Shown: positions 16,636 through 23,348 of the stretch, one piece after another
How positions within the stretch are numbered: the stretch's first letter is position 1
How the letters are laid out: the number at the start of each line of letters is the position of its first letter
Assembly: GCA_964617875.1 (NCBI GenBank)
Contig: CAZUAI010000079.1
Coordinates: forward strand, 1 to 25,980
Direction: 5' to 3'
Length of the DNA: 25,980 bases
DNA from: CAZMVY01 sp964617875
Lineage (GTDB): Bacteria > Planctomycetota > Phycisphaerae > UBA1845 > PWPN01
Translations under genes and position numbers: made by a program
Notes under the pieces: model-generated
Databases searched by the model: none
Told to the model about the DNA's origin: nothing
The model's input: the letters and a program-made list of their open reading frames with translations, nothing else

Positions 16636-16905
16636 GTGGCACACTCGCTTTCGGCGAAGAAACGCATTCGCCAGAACATCAAGCGCAAGATCCGGAACCG
16701 CGCCCGCGCCAAGGAGATCAAGGTCCAGGTGCGCAAGGTGCTCGACGCCGTCGCCGAACGCAGCGCCGACAAGGCCCGGACCGAGATGCGCGCGGCCGTG
16801 AAGAAGATCGACCAGATGGCCGCCAAGGGGACGATCCACCGGAACACCGCCGCCCGAAAGAAGTCGCGGCTGCAGCGGCGGGTCAACGCCCTGGCGGCGA
16901 AGTAG
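16636..16905 (+). CDS. rpsT: 30S ribosomal protein S20
   Basis: This 89-residue basic protein begins VAHSLSAKKRIRQNIKRK, the classic S20 N-terminus, and ends in the helical segment GTIHRNTAARKKSRLQRRVN. It binds 16S rRNA in the small subunit. The start is GTG 16636 with AGGAGA about ten bases upstream. The same frame extends upstream without a stop, but the ribosome binding site and family alignment fix the start. A non-ATG start is also found for S20 in Escherichia coli (UUG), where it is linked to weak initiation and autoregulation. It is followed after six bases by the methyltransferase gene, so the two may be co-transcribed. Confidence 0.97.
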   Translation: MAHSLSAKKRIRQNIKRKIRNRARAKEIKVQVRKVLDAVAERSADKARTEMRAAVKKIDQMAAKGTIHRNTAARKKSRLQRRVNALAAK

Positions 16906-16911
16906 CCCGTC

Positions 16912-17604
16912 GTGGCCGGCCGGCGAGGGACGATTCGCCCGTTGCGCACGAGGTCGGCCGGAGACCGTACCCCAGCAATGCGTGGGGAAGGCGACGGTAA
17001 CGCACCCGGTCGCGGTTCCGCGCCCAATGCCGGTCGCAAGGACAACGGCCCGTATGTCTCGCGCGGCGGAATTAAGCTCGCCGCCGCCCTCGATGCCTTT
17101 CAATTCCACCCGGCCGGCGCGGTCTGTGCCGATCTCGGCTGCAACGTCGGCGGCTTCACGGACTGCCTGCTTCAGCGCGGGGCGCGGCGCATCTACGCGA
17201 TCGACACAGGGCACGGGGCGCTCGACTACCGCCTTCGCACGCACGAGCGCGTCATCGTGATGGAGCGGACCAACGCCCTGCATGTCCGGCTGGCGGAAGC
17301 GGTGGATCTTGCGGTCATCGACGTCGCGTGGACGCGCCAGCGATACATCGTGCCGGCGGCGGCCGCGCTGCTGAAGCCGGGCGGGCGGATCATCAGTCTG
17401 ATCAAGCCGCACTACGAGGCCGGCCCGCGCCGTCTGAAGGACGGCGTACTGGACGCGGCCGAGGCCCCGGCCGTTCTCCAGAAGACCCTCGAAGACCTCG
17501 CCCGCCGCGGTTTCGAGACGACACGCTGGATCGAAAGCCCGATTACCGGCGACGCCGGCAATCGGGAGTTCCTCGCGCTGATCCGGCCGCTCGCGCCCCG
17601 GTAA
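16912..17604 (+). CDS. TlyA-like rRNA methyltransferase lacking the S4 domain
   Basis: The 230-residue protein has the TlyA/FtsJ (RrmJ) Rossmann methyltransferase fold. It contains YVSRGGIKLAAALDAF (48-63), the SAM-binding loop DLGCNVGGFTD (74-84), ERTNA (118-122), VIDVAW (135-140), LIKPHYE (163-169) and GNREFLALI (216-224). The four residues of the family's catalytic set are therefore all present (Lys55, Asp137, Lys165, Glu219). Known TlyA proteins methylate ribose at specific rRNA cytidines. They carry an N-terminal RNA-binding S4 domain of about 60 residues, which is absent here; the first 47 residues are Gly/Arg-rich and probably disordered. The start is GTG 16912, six bases after rpsT; ATG 16978 is an alternative with a weak GGAG. 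Methyltransferase class is secure, substrate unproven. Confidence 0.85.
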   Translation: MAGRRGTIRPLRTRSAGDRTPAMRGEGDGNAPGRGSAPNAGRKDNGPYVSRGGIKLAAALDAFQFHPAGAVCADLGCNVGGFTDCLLQRGARRIYAIDTGHGALDYRLRTHERVIVMERTNALHVRLAEAVDLAVIDVAWTRQRYIVPAAAALLKPGGRIISLIKPHYEAGPRRLKDGVLDAAEAPAVLQKTLEDLARRGFETTRWIESPITGDAGNREFLALIRPLAPR

Positions 17605-17756
17605 GAGACGACGCATTGCTGCATCGCCCGGAACGGGCCCGCTTGTAACGCAGGCACCGTGCCCGCGCGCGGACAGGCCCGCGACTTCGCCATGCGCAGC
17701 CGGGGCGGGCGGGAAGCCCGCGCCACAATGCGCAGGCGATTGCGCCGCAAGCAGCC
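17605..17756. repeat. GC-rich repeat spacer with hairpin between convergent genes
   Basis: The 152-base spacer contains GCAGGCACCGTGCCCGCG (17650-17667) and the inverted repeat GCGGGC (17705-17710) / GCCCGC (17716-17721) with loop GGGAA. The latter lies within a segment reading GGCGCGGGCTTCCCGCCCGC on the minus strand. Both look like members of a dispersed GC-rich palindromic repeat family. The flanking genes converge, so the hairpin could also act as a two-way terminator, though without T-runs. There is no coding potential that I trust. Confidence 0.45.
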
Positions 17757-20012
17757 CTACCTCGTGTCGCCCCGCGGTTGATGGCCGCGGGCCGCTTCCA
17801 GTCGGGCGCGGGCGTGCGGGTGGTTCGGGTCGAGGCGCAGGATCTCCTCGTACTGCCGTACGGCCTCGTCGATCTGCCCCGACTCGGCGAGCAGGTTCGC
17901 CAGACCGAAGCGTGCGGCGACCAGGGCCGGATTGTGCCGCAACGCGTCCCGGAAGGATGCGATGGCCTCCGGCCGTCGGCCCTGCAGCGTCAGCACGTTG
18001 CCCAGGTGTGTATGCGCTTCGGCGTAGCCGGGCTTTTGCCGGATCGCCTGCCGGTAGCACTCCCCGGCGTCCTCGAGCGATCCGCCGGCGGCCAGCGCGT
18101 TGCCCAACGCGAAATGAAGCTCGGCCATCGACGGGAGCACCTGCACGGATTCGCGGAGGCAGGCGACGGCCCGGTCGGCGTCGCCCTGCGCCAGCGCGGC
18201 CTCGCCGAGTTCGGCGAGAGTCGTTGCGAGGTTGTGCCGCGCGTCCGCGTAATCCGGGGCCAGCCGCAGCGCCTCCCGGTAGCAGTCCGCCGCCCGGACG
18301 CGGTCGCCCGCTTCGTACATCGCCGAGCCGAGGTTGTTGTGGGCGCTCGCGAATCGCGGATCGAGCCGGATCGCCTCCTCGAACCGCCGGATGGCGTCGG
18401 AGAGCCGGCGGCGCTTCATCAGGGAGATCCCCAGGTTGTTGTGGATTTGCGGGACGCGCGGGTTGAGGCGGAGGGCCTGCTCGTACTCGGCGATGGCTTC
18501 ATCCAGGCGGTTCGCGCCGTGCAGGGCGAGGGCGTAGTTGTAGTGCGGCCGGGCGTGGCCGGGGGCTTTCGCGGCGGCATCGGCCCAGAGGGCGAGCGGG
18601 CTGCGGTAGATCCGGTTGCGGTACAGCGTTGTGGTGAACAACGCGGCGCCCGCGATCGCGACGGCCGGGGCCAGCCACCTTATCGCCACGCGGCCGGCCA
18701 GCGTACGGAGGACCTCCGCAACGATCAGGGCGAGCCCCACGCTCGGCAGGTACGTCTTGTACTCGACGAAGATCTCCGCCTGCGGCAGGACGGCGTACGG
18801 GACGAGCGCGATATAGAACCAGAGGATGCCGACGGCGGCCGGCGCGCGCCGGCGTGCGGCCAGCGGCACGACGGCGGCCAGCAGCACGCCGTGCAACGCT
18901 GCGGCGGCGACGGCGTAGTGGTCCAGGAGCGACCTTGACACGGCGAAGCTGTGGTCGATGCAGCTCCATCGTGGCAGCGGCAGGAGCAGCAGTTTCCCGT
19001 AGTGAACGAAGACACGGCACTCCGTGAGGAAGTGGGCCCACGGGCCCCAGTCGGCGTTTTCGCCGAAGGGGCTGATCTCGAGGCGGCGCGGGTCGAGCAG
19101 CCCGCGGCTCCAGAGGAACAGGAGCATCGCCGTGCCGCAGAGGCCGGCCGCGCCGGCCAGGCAGAGGGCCTGCCGCAGGCCCAGACGCCGTTCGGCGGCA
19201 CGGAGGCACAGCTCGACGGCGAGGATTACCAGGGGGGCGATGATGCCCATGTTCTTCGAGCGGAAGCTCAGCCAGCAGCACGCCAACGCGACGGCGGCCC
19301 ATGCGATCGCGCCGGTCGAGCCCCAATGGCCCGTCAGGGGCCGGGATGCGGGCCCCGGGGCGCTCGCCGGCGCCGCGCGTTCCATGCGACGGAAAGACCT
19401 GCCGCGGAGCCAACTGAGCACGGCGAGGAGGCAGAACGTCGTGGCGAGCAGACCGCGCCGCTGGATGATGTAGGCTACGCTGCTGGCGTGGATGGGATGG
19501 ACGGCGAAGAGCACGGCGACGGCGAGGGGGACCCATGCGGGCGCGGGCCGGTCGGGGGCCGCCTGCCGGAACAGGGCCCGGACCAGGAGGTACACGAGCC
19601 AGGCGTTCACGGCGTGGATGGCGACGTTGACGACGAGGAACGACGTGACGTCGGCGCCGGGCAGCCCGACGGCCCTGTTGAACGCGTGCGTCAATGCGAA
19701 TGTCAGATACGTCAGCGGCGCATCCGACGAGAGCTGTTCCCGCCCGAACACGCGGAACGCCTCGCCGACGCTTCGCGTGTGCATCGGATTGGTCAGGACG
19801 TCCTTGTTGTCGTCGAAGAGGAACACCTCATGGTCGGCGTTGACGTACGTGACGGCGGAGATCAGCATCAGCAGGAGCAGCGGGGCGATGCCGCGCCGGA
19901 GCGATCCCGGCGGCGCGATCCGGCCAGGCGGGTGGCGGTCATTCGATGACGATGCCGATCCGCGCCCGTCGCGGCAATGTCGCACGACTCGATCCGGTCC
20001 ATGGCCCGGCAT
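17757..20012 (-). CDS. TMTC-like multi-pass membrane protein with C-terminal TPRs
   Basis: With the ATG at 20012 the product has 751 residues; the frame is open further upstream but overlaps the divergent gene. About eleven hydrophobic helices fill the first 490 residues. Conserved pieces include FDDNKDVLTNP (first loop, acidic), HPIHASSVAYIIQRRGLLAT and VEYKTYLPSVGLALIVAEVL. These occur in TMTC/DUF1736 and related GT-C-fold proteins, which transfer mannose from a lipid carrier to proteins. Seven TPR units follow (about 500-745), for example HNNLGISLMKRRRLSDAI and HTHLGNVLTLQGRRPEAI. An O-mannosyltransferase-type activity is plausible but unproven; the acidic loop motif is FDDN rather than a classic DE pair. 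No ribosome binding site is seen. A -10-like TACACT ends six bases before the ATG. Confidence 0.8.
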   Translation of the reverse strand: MPGHGPDRVVRHCRDGRGSASSSNDRHPPGRIAPPGSLRRGIAPLLLLMLISAVTYVNADHEVFLFDDNKDVLTNPMHTRSVGEAFRVFGREQLSSDAPLTYLTFALTHAFNRAVGLPGADVTSFLVVNVAIHAVNAWLVYLLVRALFRQAAPDRPAPAWVPLAVAVLFAVHPIHASSVAYIIQRRGLLATTFCLLAVLSWLRGRSFRRMERAAPASAPGPASRPLTGHWGSTGAIAWAAVALACCWLSFRSKNMGIIAPLVILAVELCLRAAERRLGLRQALCLAGAAGLCGTAMLLFLWSRGLLDPRRLEISPFGENADWGPWAHFLTECRVFVHYGKLLLLPLPRWSCIDHSFAVSRSLLDHYAVAAAALHGVLLAAVVPLAARRRAPAAVGILWFYIALVPYAVLPQAEIFVEYKTYLPSVGLALIVAEVLRTLAGRVAIRWLAPAVAIAGAALFTTTLYRNRIYRSPLALWADAAAKAPGHARPHYNYALALHGANRLDEAIAEYEQALRLNPRVPQIHNNLGISLMKRRRLSDAIRRFEEAIRLDPRFASAHNNLGSAMYEAGDRVRAADCYREALRLAPDYADARHNLATTLAELGEAALAQGDADRAVACLRESVQVLPSMAELHFALGNALAAGGSLEDAGECYRQAIRQKPGYAEAHTHLGNVLTLQGRRPEAIASFRDALRHNPALVAARFGLANLLAESGQIDEAVRQYEEILRLDPNHPHARARLEAARGHQPRGDTR

Positions 20013-20018
20013 ATTTGC

Positions 20019-20024
20019 AGTGTA
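20019..20024 (-). promoter_or_regulatory. Possible -10 box (TACACT) of the TMTC-like gene
   Basis: On the minus strand TACACT is followed by six bases and then the ATG at 20012, so transcription could start at the ATG itself. No recognisable -35 lies at the right distance, so this is weak. Confidence 0.25.
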
Positions 20025-20031
20025 TCGTTTC

Positions 20032-20059
20032 TTGACTCCCGGGGCATCCGCGATATCGT
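20032..20059 (+). promoter_or_regulatory. Sigma-70-type promoter of the glycosidase-like gene
   Basis: TTGACT (20032-20037), a 16-bp spacer and TATCGT (20054-20059) predict a start near 20066. The Shine-Dalgarno sequence GGAGG (20070-20074) follows, seven bases before the ATG at 20082. Confidence 0.5.
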
Positions 20060-20081
20060 CCGACGCTTTGGAGGATGACCC

Positions 20082-22193
20082 ATGAGGCGATTGGGCACTC
20101 TCTTGCTGCTGGCGGCCGGTGTGGTCCATGCGCCCGTTGCACTCGCGGGCACCGTGAGCGTCACGCTCAACGGGCTCGACATCGGCATCGACGAGCAGAC
20201 CGGCGGCATCGTACGCATGGGGTACCCGGCGACGGGCGTGATCCTGGACGCGAAGCCGGAGTCGGCCGGTTTGCTCGACGTGGCGTACCCGGTGCAGGAG
20301 TTTGTGCCGCTGCGGCTGGCCACGCGGTTTTCGAAGGCGCGGGTCACAAGGGAGAAGGACGCCCTCACGATCGTCTGGGAACCACTCGGACCGAGCCGGA
20401 CCGCGTTCAGACTGCCCGACGGGCACGTCAACGCCCAAGTCCGGTTCCGTGCGGCCGCCGACGGGCGGTCCGTTATCCTCACGTGCCGCATCGACAACCG
20501 GTCGTCAGCCCCGGTGCCGCAGGTCCTGTTCCCGGATCTTCGCGGGCTCCGGCCGTTCGCCGGTGCGGCCGCGACGCAGCTTCGCTTCGCCGGCAATTAC
20601 CCGGTCCTGCCCTTCATGGAGGACCCGATCCCGCCGCACTCCGCCCAGTTCTACGTCAACAGCGGCTGGAAGGAGTATCCGCCATCCACCGGCACGTACG
20701 GGATCAACACCTTGCGGTGGCTGGACTACGGCGGGCTCGCGGGCGGGATCAGCGTCTTCCAGCGCGCGTGGGGCAGCGGCGAACGGCCGACCGTCCGCAC
20801 GTACCGCAGCCAGGCGGATCCGACCGGCCTGCGGTTGATGTGGGACTACCGGACCGGCGTGAAGGCGGGCGAGACGTGGGAGAGCGACGAGGTCTGGCTG
20901 ACGCCGCACCGCGGCGGCTGGGCGAAGGGCATCGAGGTCTTCCGCGAGTACGTCCGCACGGTCTGCCCGCCGCGGCTGCTGCCGAGACGCATCCGCGACG
21001 GCCTCGGCTTCCGCACGGTCTTCATGATCCAGGCCCCCGAACGCGAGTCAGCACACGCGGCGTTCCGCTACGCGGACATCCCGAAGCTGGCCGCGGACGC
21101 GAAGGAACACGGTCTCGACGAACTGTGCCTGTGGGGCTGGTGCGACTACTTCACGCTGCCCTACAGGCTGCGGAGCGAGCTGGGCACGCAGGAGGAGTTC
21201 CTCGACGGCGTCCGCAGGGCGAAGGCGATGGGCGTCACGGTCGCACCGTTCGTGAGCAACGTCCTCGTGCGGAACAGCTTCGCCGAGCGGTACAAGGGCA
21301 CGCCGGGCGGTCCTGCGTGGGCGTACCACCCGGACATGGTTCCGATGATGGACCCGTACTACCTCGCCGCCGGCAGCCCGGTGCGGTTCTGGGATGTTTT
21401 CAGCGCGGACGTGAAGAACCCGAACTGGCAGGCGGACGTGACGGCGGCGTTCGCGGAGTGGATCGATCGGGGCGTGACATGCTGGAGCTGGGACCAGGTC
21501 TACGCGGATGCGCCGGGCTCCGGCGGCCAGACGGACCTGCTCCGCCGTCTGCGCGAGATGGCGCGGGCGAAGGACGCGGAGGCCACCTTCTCAGGCGAGC
21601 AGATCACAAGCCTCGAGTCCGATGCGGGCGTGCTCGACTACACGTGGAACTGGGCTGACCTGACCGACGCCGGCCCGACGACGAGCGTCCTGCGGTCGCC
21701 CCGGCTGAACTGCAACATCGAGGACTCGCCCCGGGTCGTAAAGGCGGCCTTCGCGGAGAACCTGTTCCTCAACGCGTTCCCGCGCAAGCCGGACCAGCCG
21801 AACGGCACGGCCCTGATCGCCGAGAAGCCGGCGATGGCGGCCGCCCTGAAGGAGGTCGCGGCGCTCCGGCGGCGGTTCCTCGCGTACTTCGTGGATGGGA
21901 CGTTCCTTGGCGAATCCGTGCGGAGCGAGCCGGGGCCCGGCTTCGTGCGGGGGTACCAGCTCGGCGGGAAGCTGCTGGTCATCGTGCTGAACACCGAGCC
22001 GTCGGCGATGGCGTTCTCGATCAAGAGCACGCTTGACCTGTGGCTGCCGAAGAAGGCCGCCTACGACGTGAAACGATACGCCGCCGACGGGAAGCTGCAG
22101 GAGACGACGACGTGCGACAAGTCGGACTGGACCGCAAGCACCCCGCCGCTCCAGCCGCTGGAGTTCGCATTCTTCGAGGTCTCCGCCGAATGA
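20082..22193 (+). CDS. Secreted TIM-barrel glycoside hydrolase-like protein (DUF6259-like)
   Basis: The ATG is supported by GGAGG seven bases upstream and a signal peptide (cleavage likely after ALA, residue 22). The 703-residue product begins with a beta-sandwich (about 23-310: TVSVTLNGLDIGIDEQTGGI, then WDYRTGVKAGETWESDEVWL). A TIM-barrel-like region follows (about 315-600) with the strand-end motifs LCLWGWCDYF, VTVAPFVSN, CWSWDQVYAD and ATFSGEQITS. Asp471 and Glu506 sit at barrel strand ends and are candidate catalytic acids. A C-terminal beta domain closes the protein. This arrangement resembles DUF6259 and clan-D-like glycosidases; the substrate is unknown. Together with the GH38-like gene at the right edge it suggests extracellular glycan breakdown. 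It is followed closely by the channel gene, 15 bases away. Confidence 0.75.
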   Translation: MRRLGTLLLLAAGVVHAPVALAGTVSVTLNGLDIGIDEQTGGIVRMGYPATGVILDAKPESAGLLDVAYPVQEFVPLRLATRFSKARVTREKDALTIVWEPLGPSRTAFRLPDGHVNAQVRFRAAADGRSVILTCRIDNRSSAPVPQVLFPDLRGLRPFAGAAATQLRFAGNYPVLPFMEDPIPPHSAQFYVNSGWKEYPPSTGTYGINTLRWLDYGGLAGGISVFQRAWGSGERPTVRTYRSQADPTGLRLMWDYRTGVKAGETWESDEVWLTPHRGGWAKGIEVFREYVRTVCPPRLLPRRIRDGLGFRTVFMIQAPERESAHAAFRYADIPKLAADAKEHGLDELCLWGWCDYFTLPYRLRSELGTQEEFLDGVRRAKAMGVTVAPFVSNVLVRNSFAERYKGTPGGPAWAYHPDMVPMMDPYYLAAGSPVRFWDVFSADVKNPNWQADVTAAFAEWIDRGVTCWSWDQVYADAPGSGGQTDLLRRLREMARAKDAEATFSGEQITSLESDAGVLDYTWNWADLTDAGPTTSVLRSPRLNCNIEDSPRVVKAAFAENLFLNAFPRKPDQPNGTALIAEKPAMAAALKEVAALRRRFLAYFVDGTFLGESVRSEPGPGFVRGYQLGGKLLVIVLNTEPSAMAFSIKSTLDLWLPKKAAYDVKRYAADGKLQETTTCDKSDWTASTPPLQPLEFAFFEVSAE

Positions 22194-22208
22194 CGACAGG
22201 GGCATCGC

Positions 22209-23189
22209 ATGGACGGTGACGAGGCATTGAAGCTGCTGCGGGGCGGCGCTGACGGCGTTTGCGAATGGAACCGTCGGCTTCAGGCCGGCGAAACGCCCCC
22301 CAACCTGAGCGGGGCGGACCTGAAGCGCCTGTGCCTGGAAGATGTCACGCTCGCAGGCGTGCAGCTCGACGGTGCCGATCTTCGAGGTGCTGTCCTGCGA
22401 AGGGCGAACCTCCGCGGGGCGGTCCTCGTCTTTGCCCGGCTGGAAGGCGCGGACCTGAGCGACGCCGTCCTGGTCGGCGCCCAACTCACCGGGGCCGACA
22501 TGCAGGATGCCCGGCTCGTGGGTGCGGACCTGACCCGGGCGCAGATGATCCATGCCCGGCTGCGCCACGCGAACCTGACCGGCGCGCGGCTCGTCGAGGC
22601 GGACCTCAGCCATGCGTCGCTGCGCGGAGCCAATCTGGCCTCCGCCGACCTGACGGCCGCCCTGCTCGTACACACGGATGCGACGGAAGCGGTCTTCCGC
22701 TCGGCGAACCTGGAGCGGGCCAACGTGTTCGGCATCGTGTACAGCCGGCGCAAGCTGATCTGCCAGGGTATCCGCGCAGACGGCTGTTACGGAAATGCGA
22801 TCTTCCAGCGCGACGTGCGCGACCAGGACTGGATCGAGACCTTTCGCGCCAGGTCCCTCTGGCACAGCGTGATCTTCTGGTTCTGGCACATCTGCACGGA
22901 CTGCGGGCGAAGTCTGACCCGGGTCTGGGCGACGGCGACGTGCCTTGCGCTCGCGTTCGGCGTCCTCTACAAGTGCCGGCCGGACCTCCTGAACACCGAA
23001 CGGAGCGCCAACAGCCCCTGGACGCCGTTCTACTTCTCCTTCGTGACGTTCACGACGCTGGGCTTCGGTGACGTGTCCCCGAGGAGCATGGCCGGCGAGA
23101 TCGTCGTGACGATCGAGGTGGTTCTCGGGTATCTGACGCTGGGGATCCTCGTCTCCATCCTGGCCAATAAGGTCGCCCGGCGGGCCTGA
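22209..23189 (+). CDS. Pentapeptide-repeat / two-helix potassium channel fusion
   Basis: This 326-residue protein starts at ATG 22209 with AGGGG a few bases upstream. Residues about 32-173 form some 27 pentapeptide units of the A(D/N)LXX type (GADLRGAVLRRANLRGAVL and similar), predicted to fold as a right-handed beta-helix. The C-terminal part is an Ion_trans_2-type pore: a transmembrane helix at about 239-255, the pore helix and selectivity filter TTLGFGD (282-288), and a second helix at about 296-319. GFG in place of GYG is tolerated in potassium channels. A further hydrophobic aromatic segment (217-229) may be amphipathic or membrane-embedded. The repeat domain should be cytosolic, and no ligand is known. 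It is 15 bases downstream of the glycosidase-like gene, so co-transcription is likely. Confidence 0.88.
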   Translation: MDGDEALKLLRGGADGVCEWNRRLQAGETPPNLSGADLKRLCLEDVTLAGVQLDGADLRGAVLRRANLRGAVLVFARLEGADLSDAVLVGAQLTGADMQDARLVGADLTRAQMIHARLRHANLTGARLVEADLSHASLRGANLASADLTAALLVHTDATEAVFRSANLERANVFGIVYSRRKLICQGIRADGCYGNAIFQRDVRDQDWIETFRARSLWHSVIFWFWHICTDCGRSLTRVWATATCLALAFGVLYKCRPDLLNTERSANSPWTPFYFSFVTFTTLGFGDVSPRSMAGEIVVTIEVVLGYLTLGILVSILANKVARRA

Positions 23190-23348
23190 ACCCGGCGCGG
23201 CGTGCGACGTTCGGACTCATCAGGCCTCGCGAACACGACGATACCAGGGCGGCGGCGGAGGCAGCGCGCGCTGTTACCGGACGTGCGGTCCGTCAGACAC
23301 CGGCCGGGCGCCGCGCACGGCGATGCCGGAGTCCCCAAGGGGCACGAT

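Noticed and set aside
15090..17045. Long minus-strand open frame opposite the TPR gene, rpsT and the tlyA-like gene
   Set aside because: It spans three real genes on the other strand, including rpsT, and its sequence is low-complexity.
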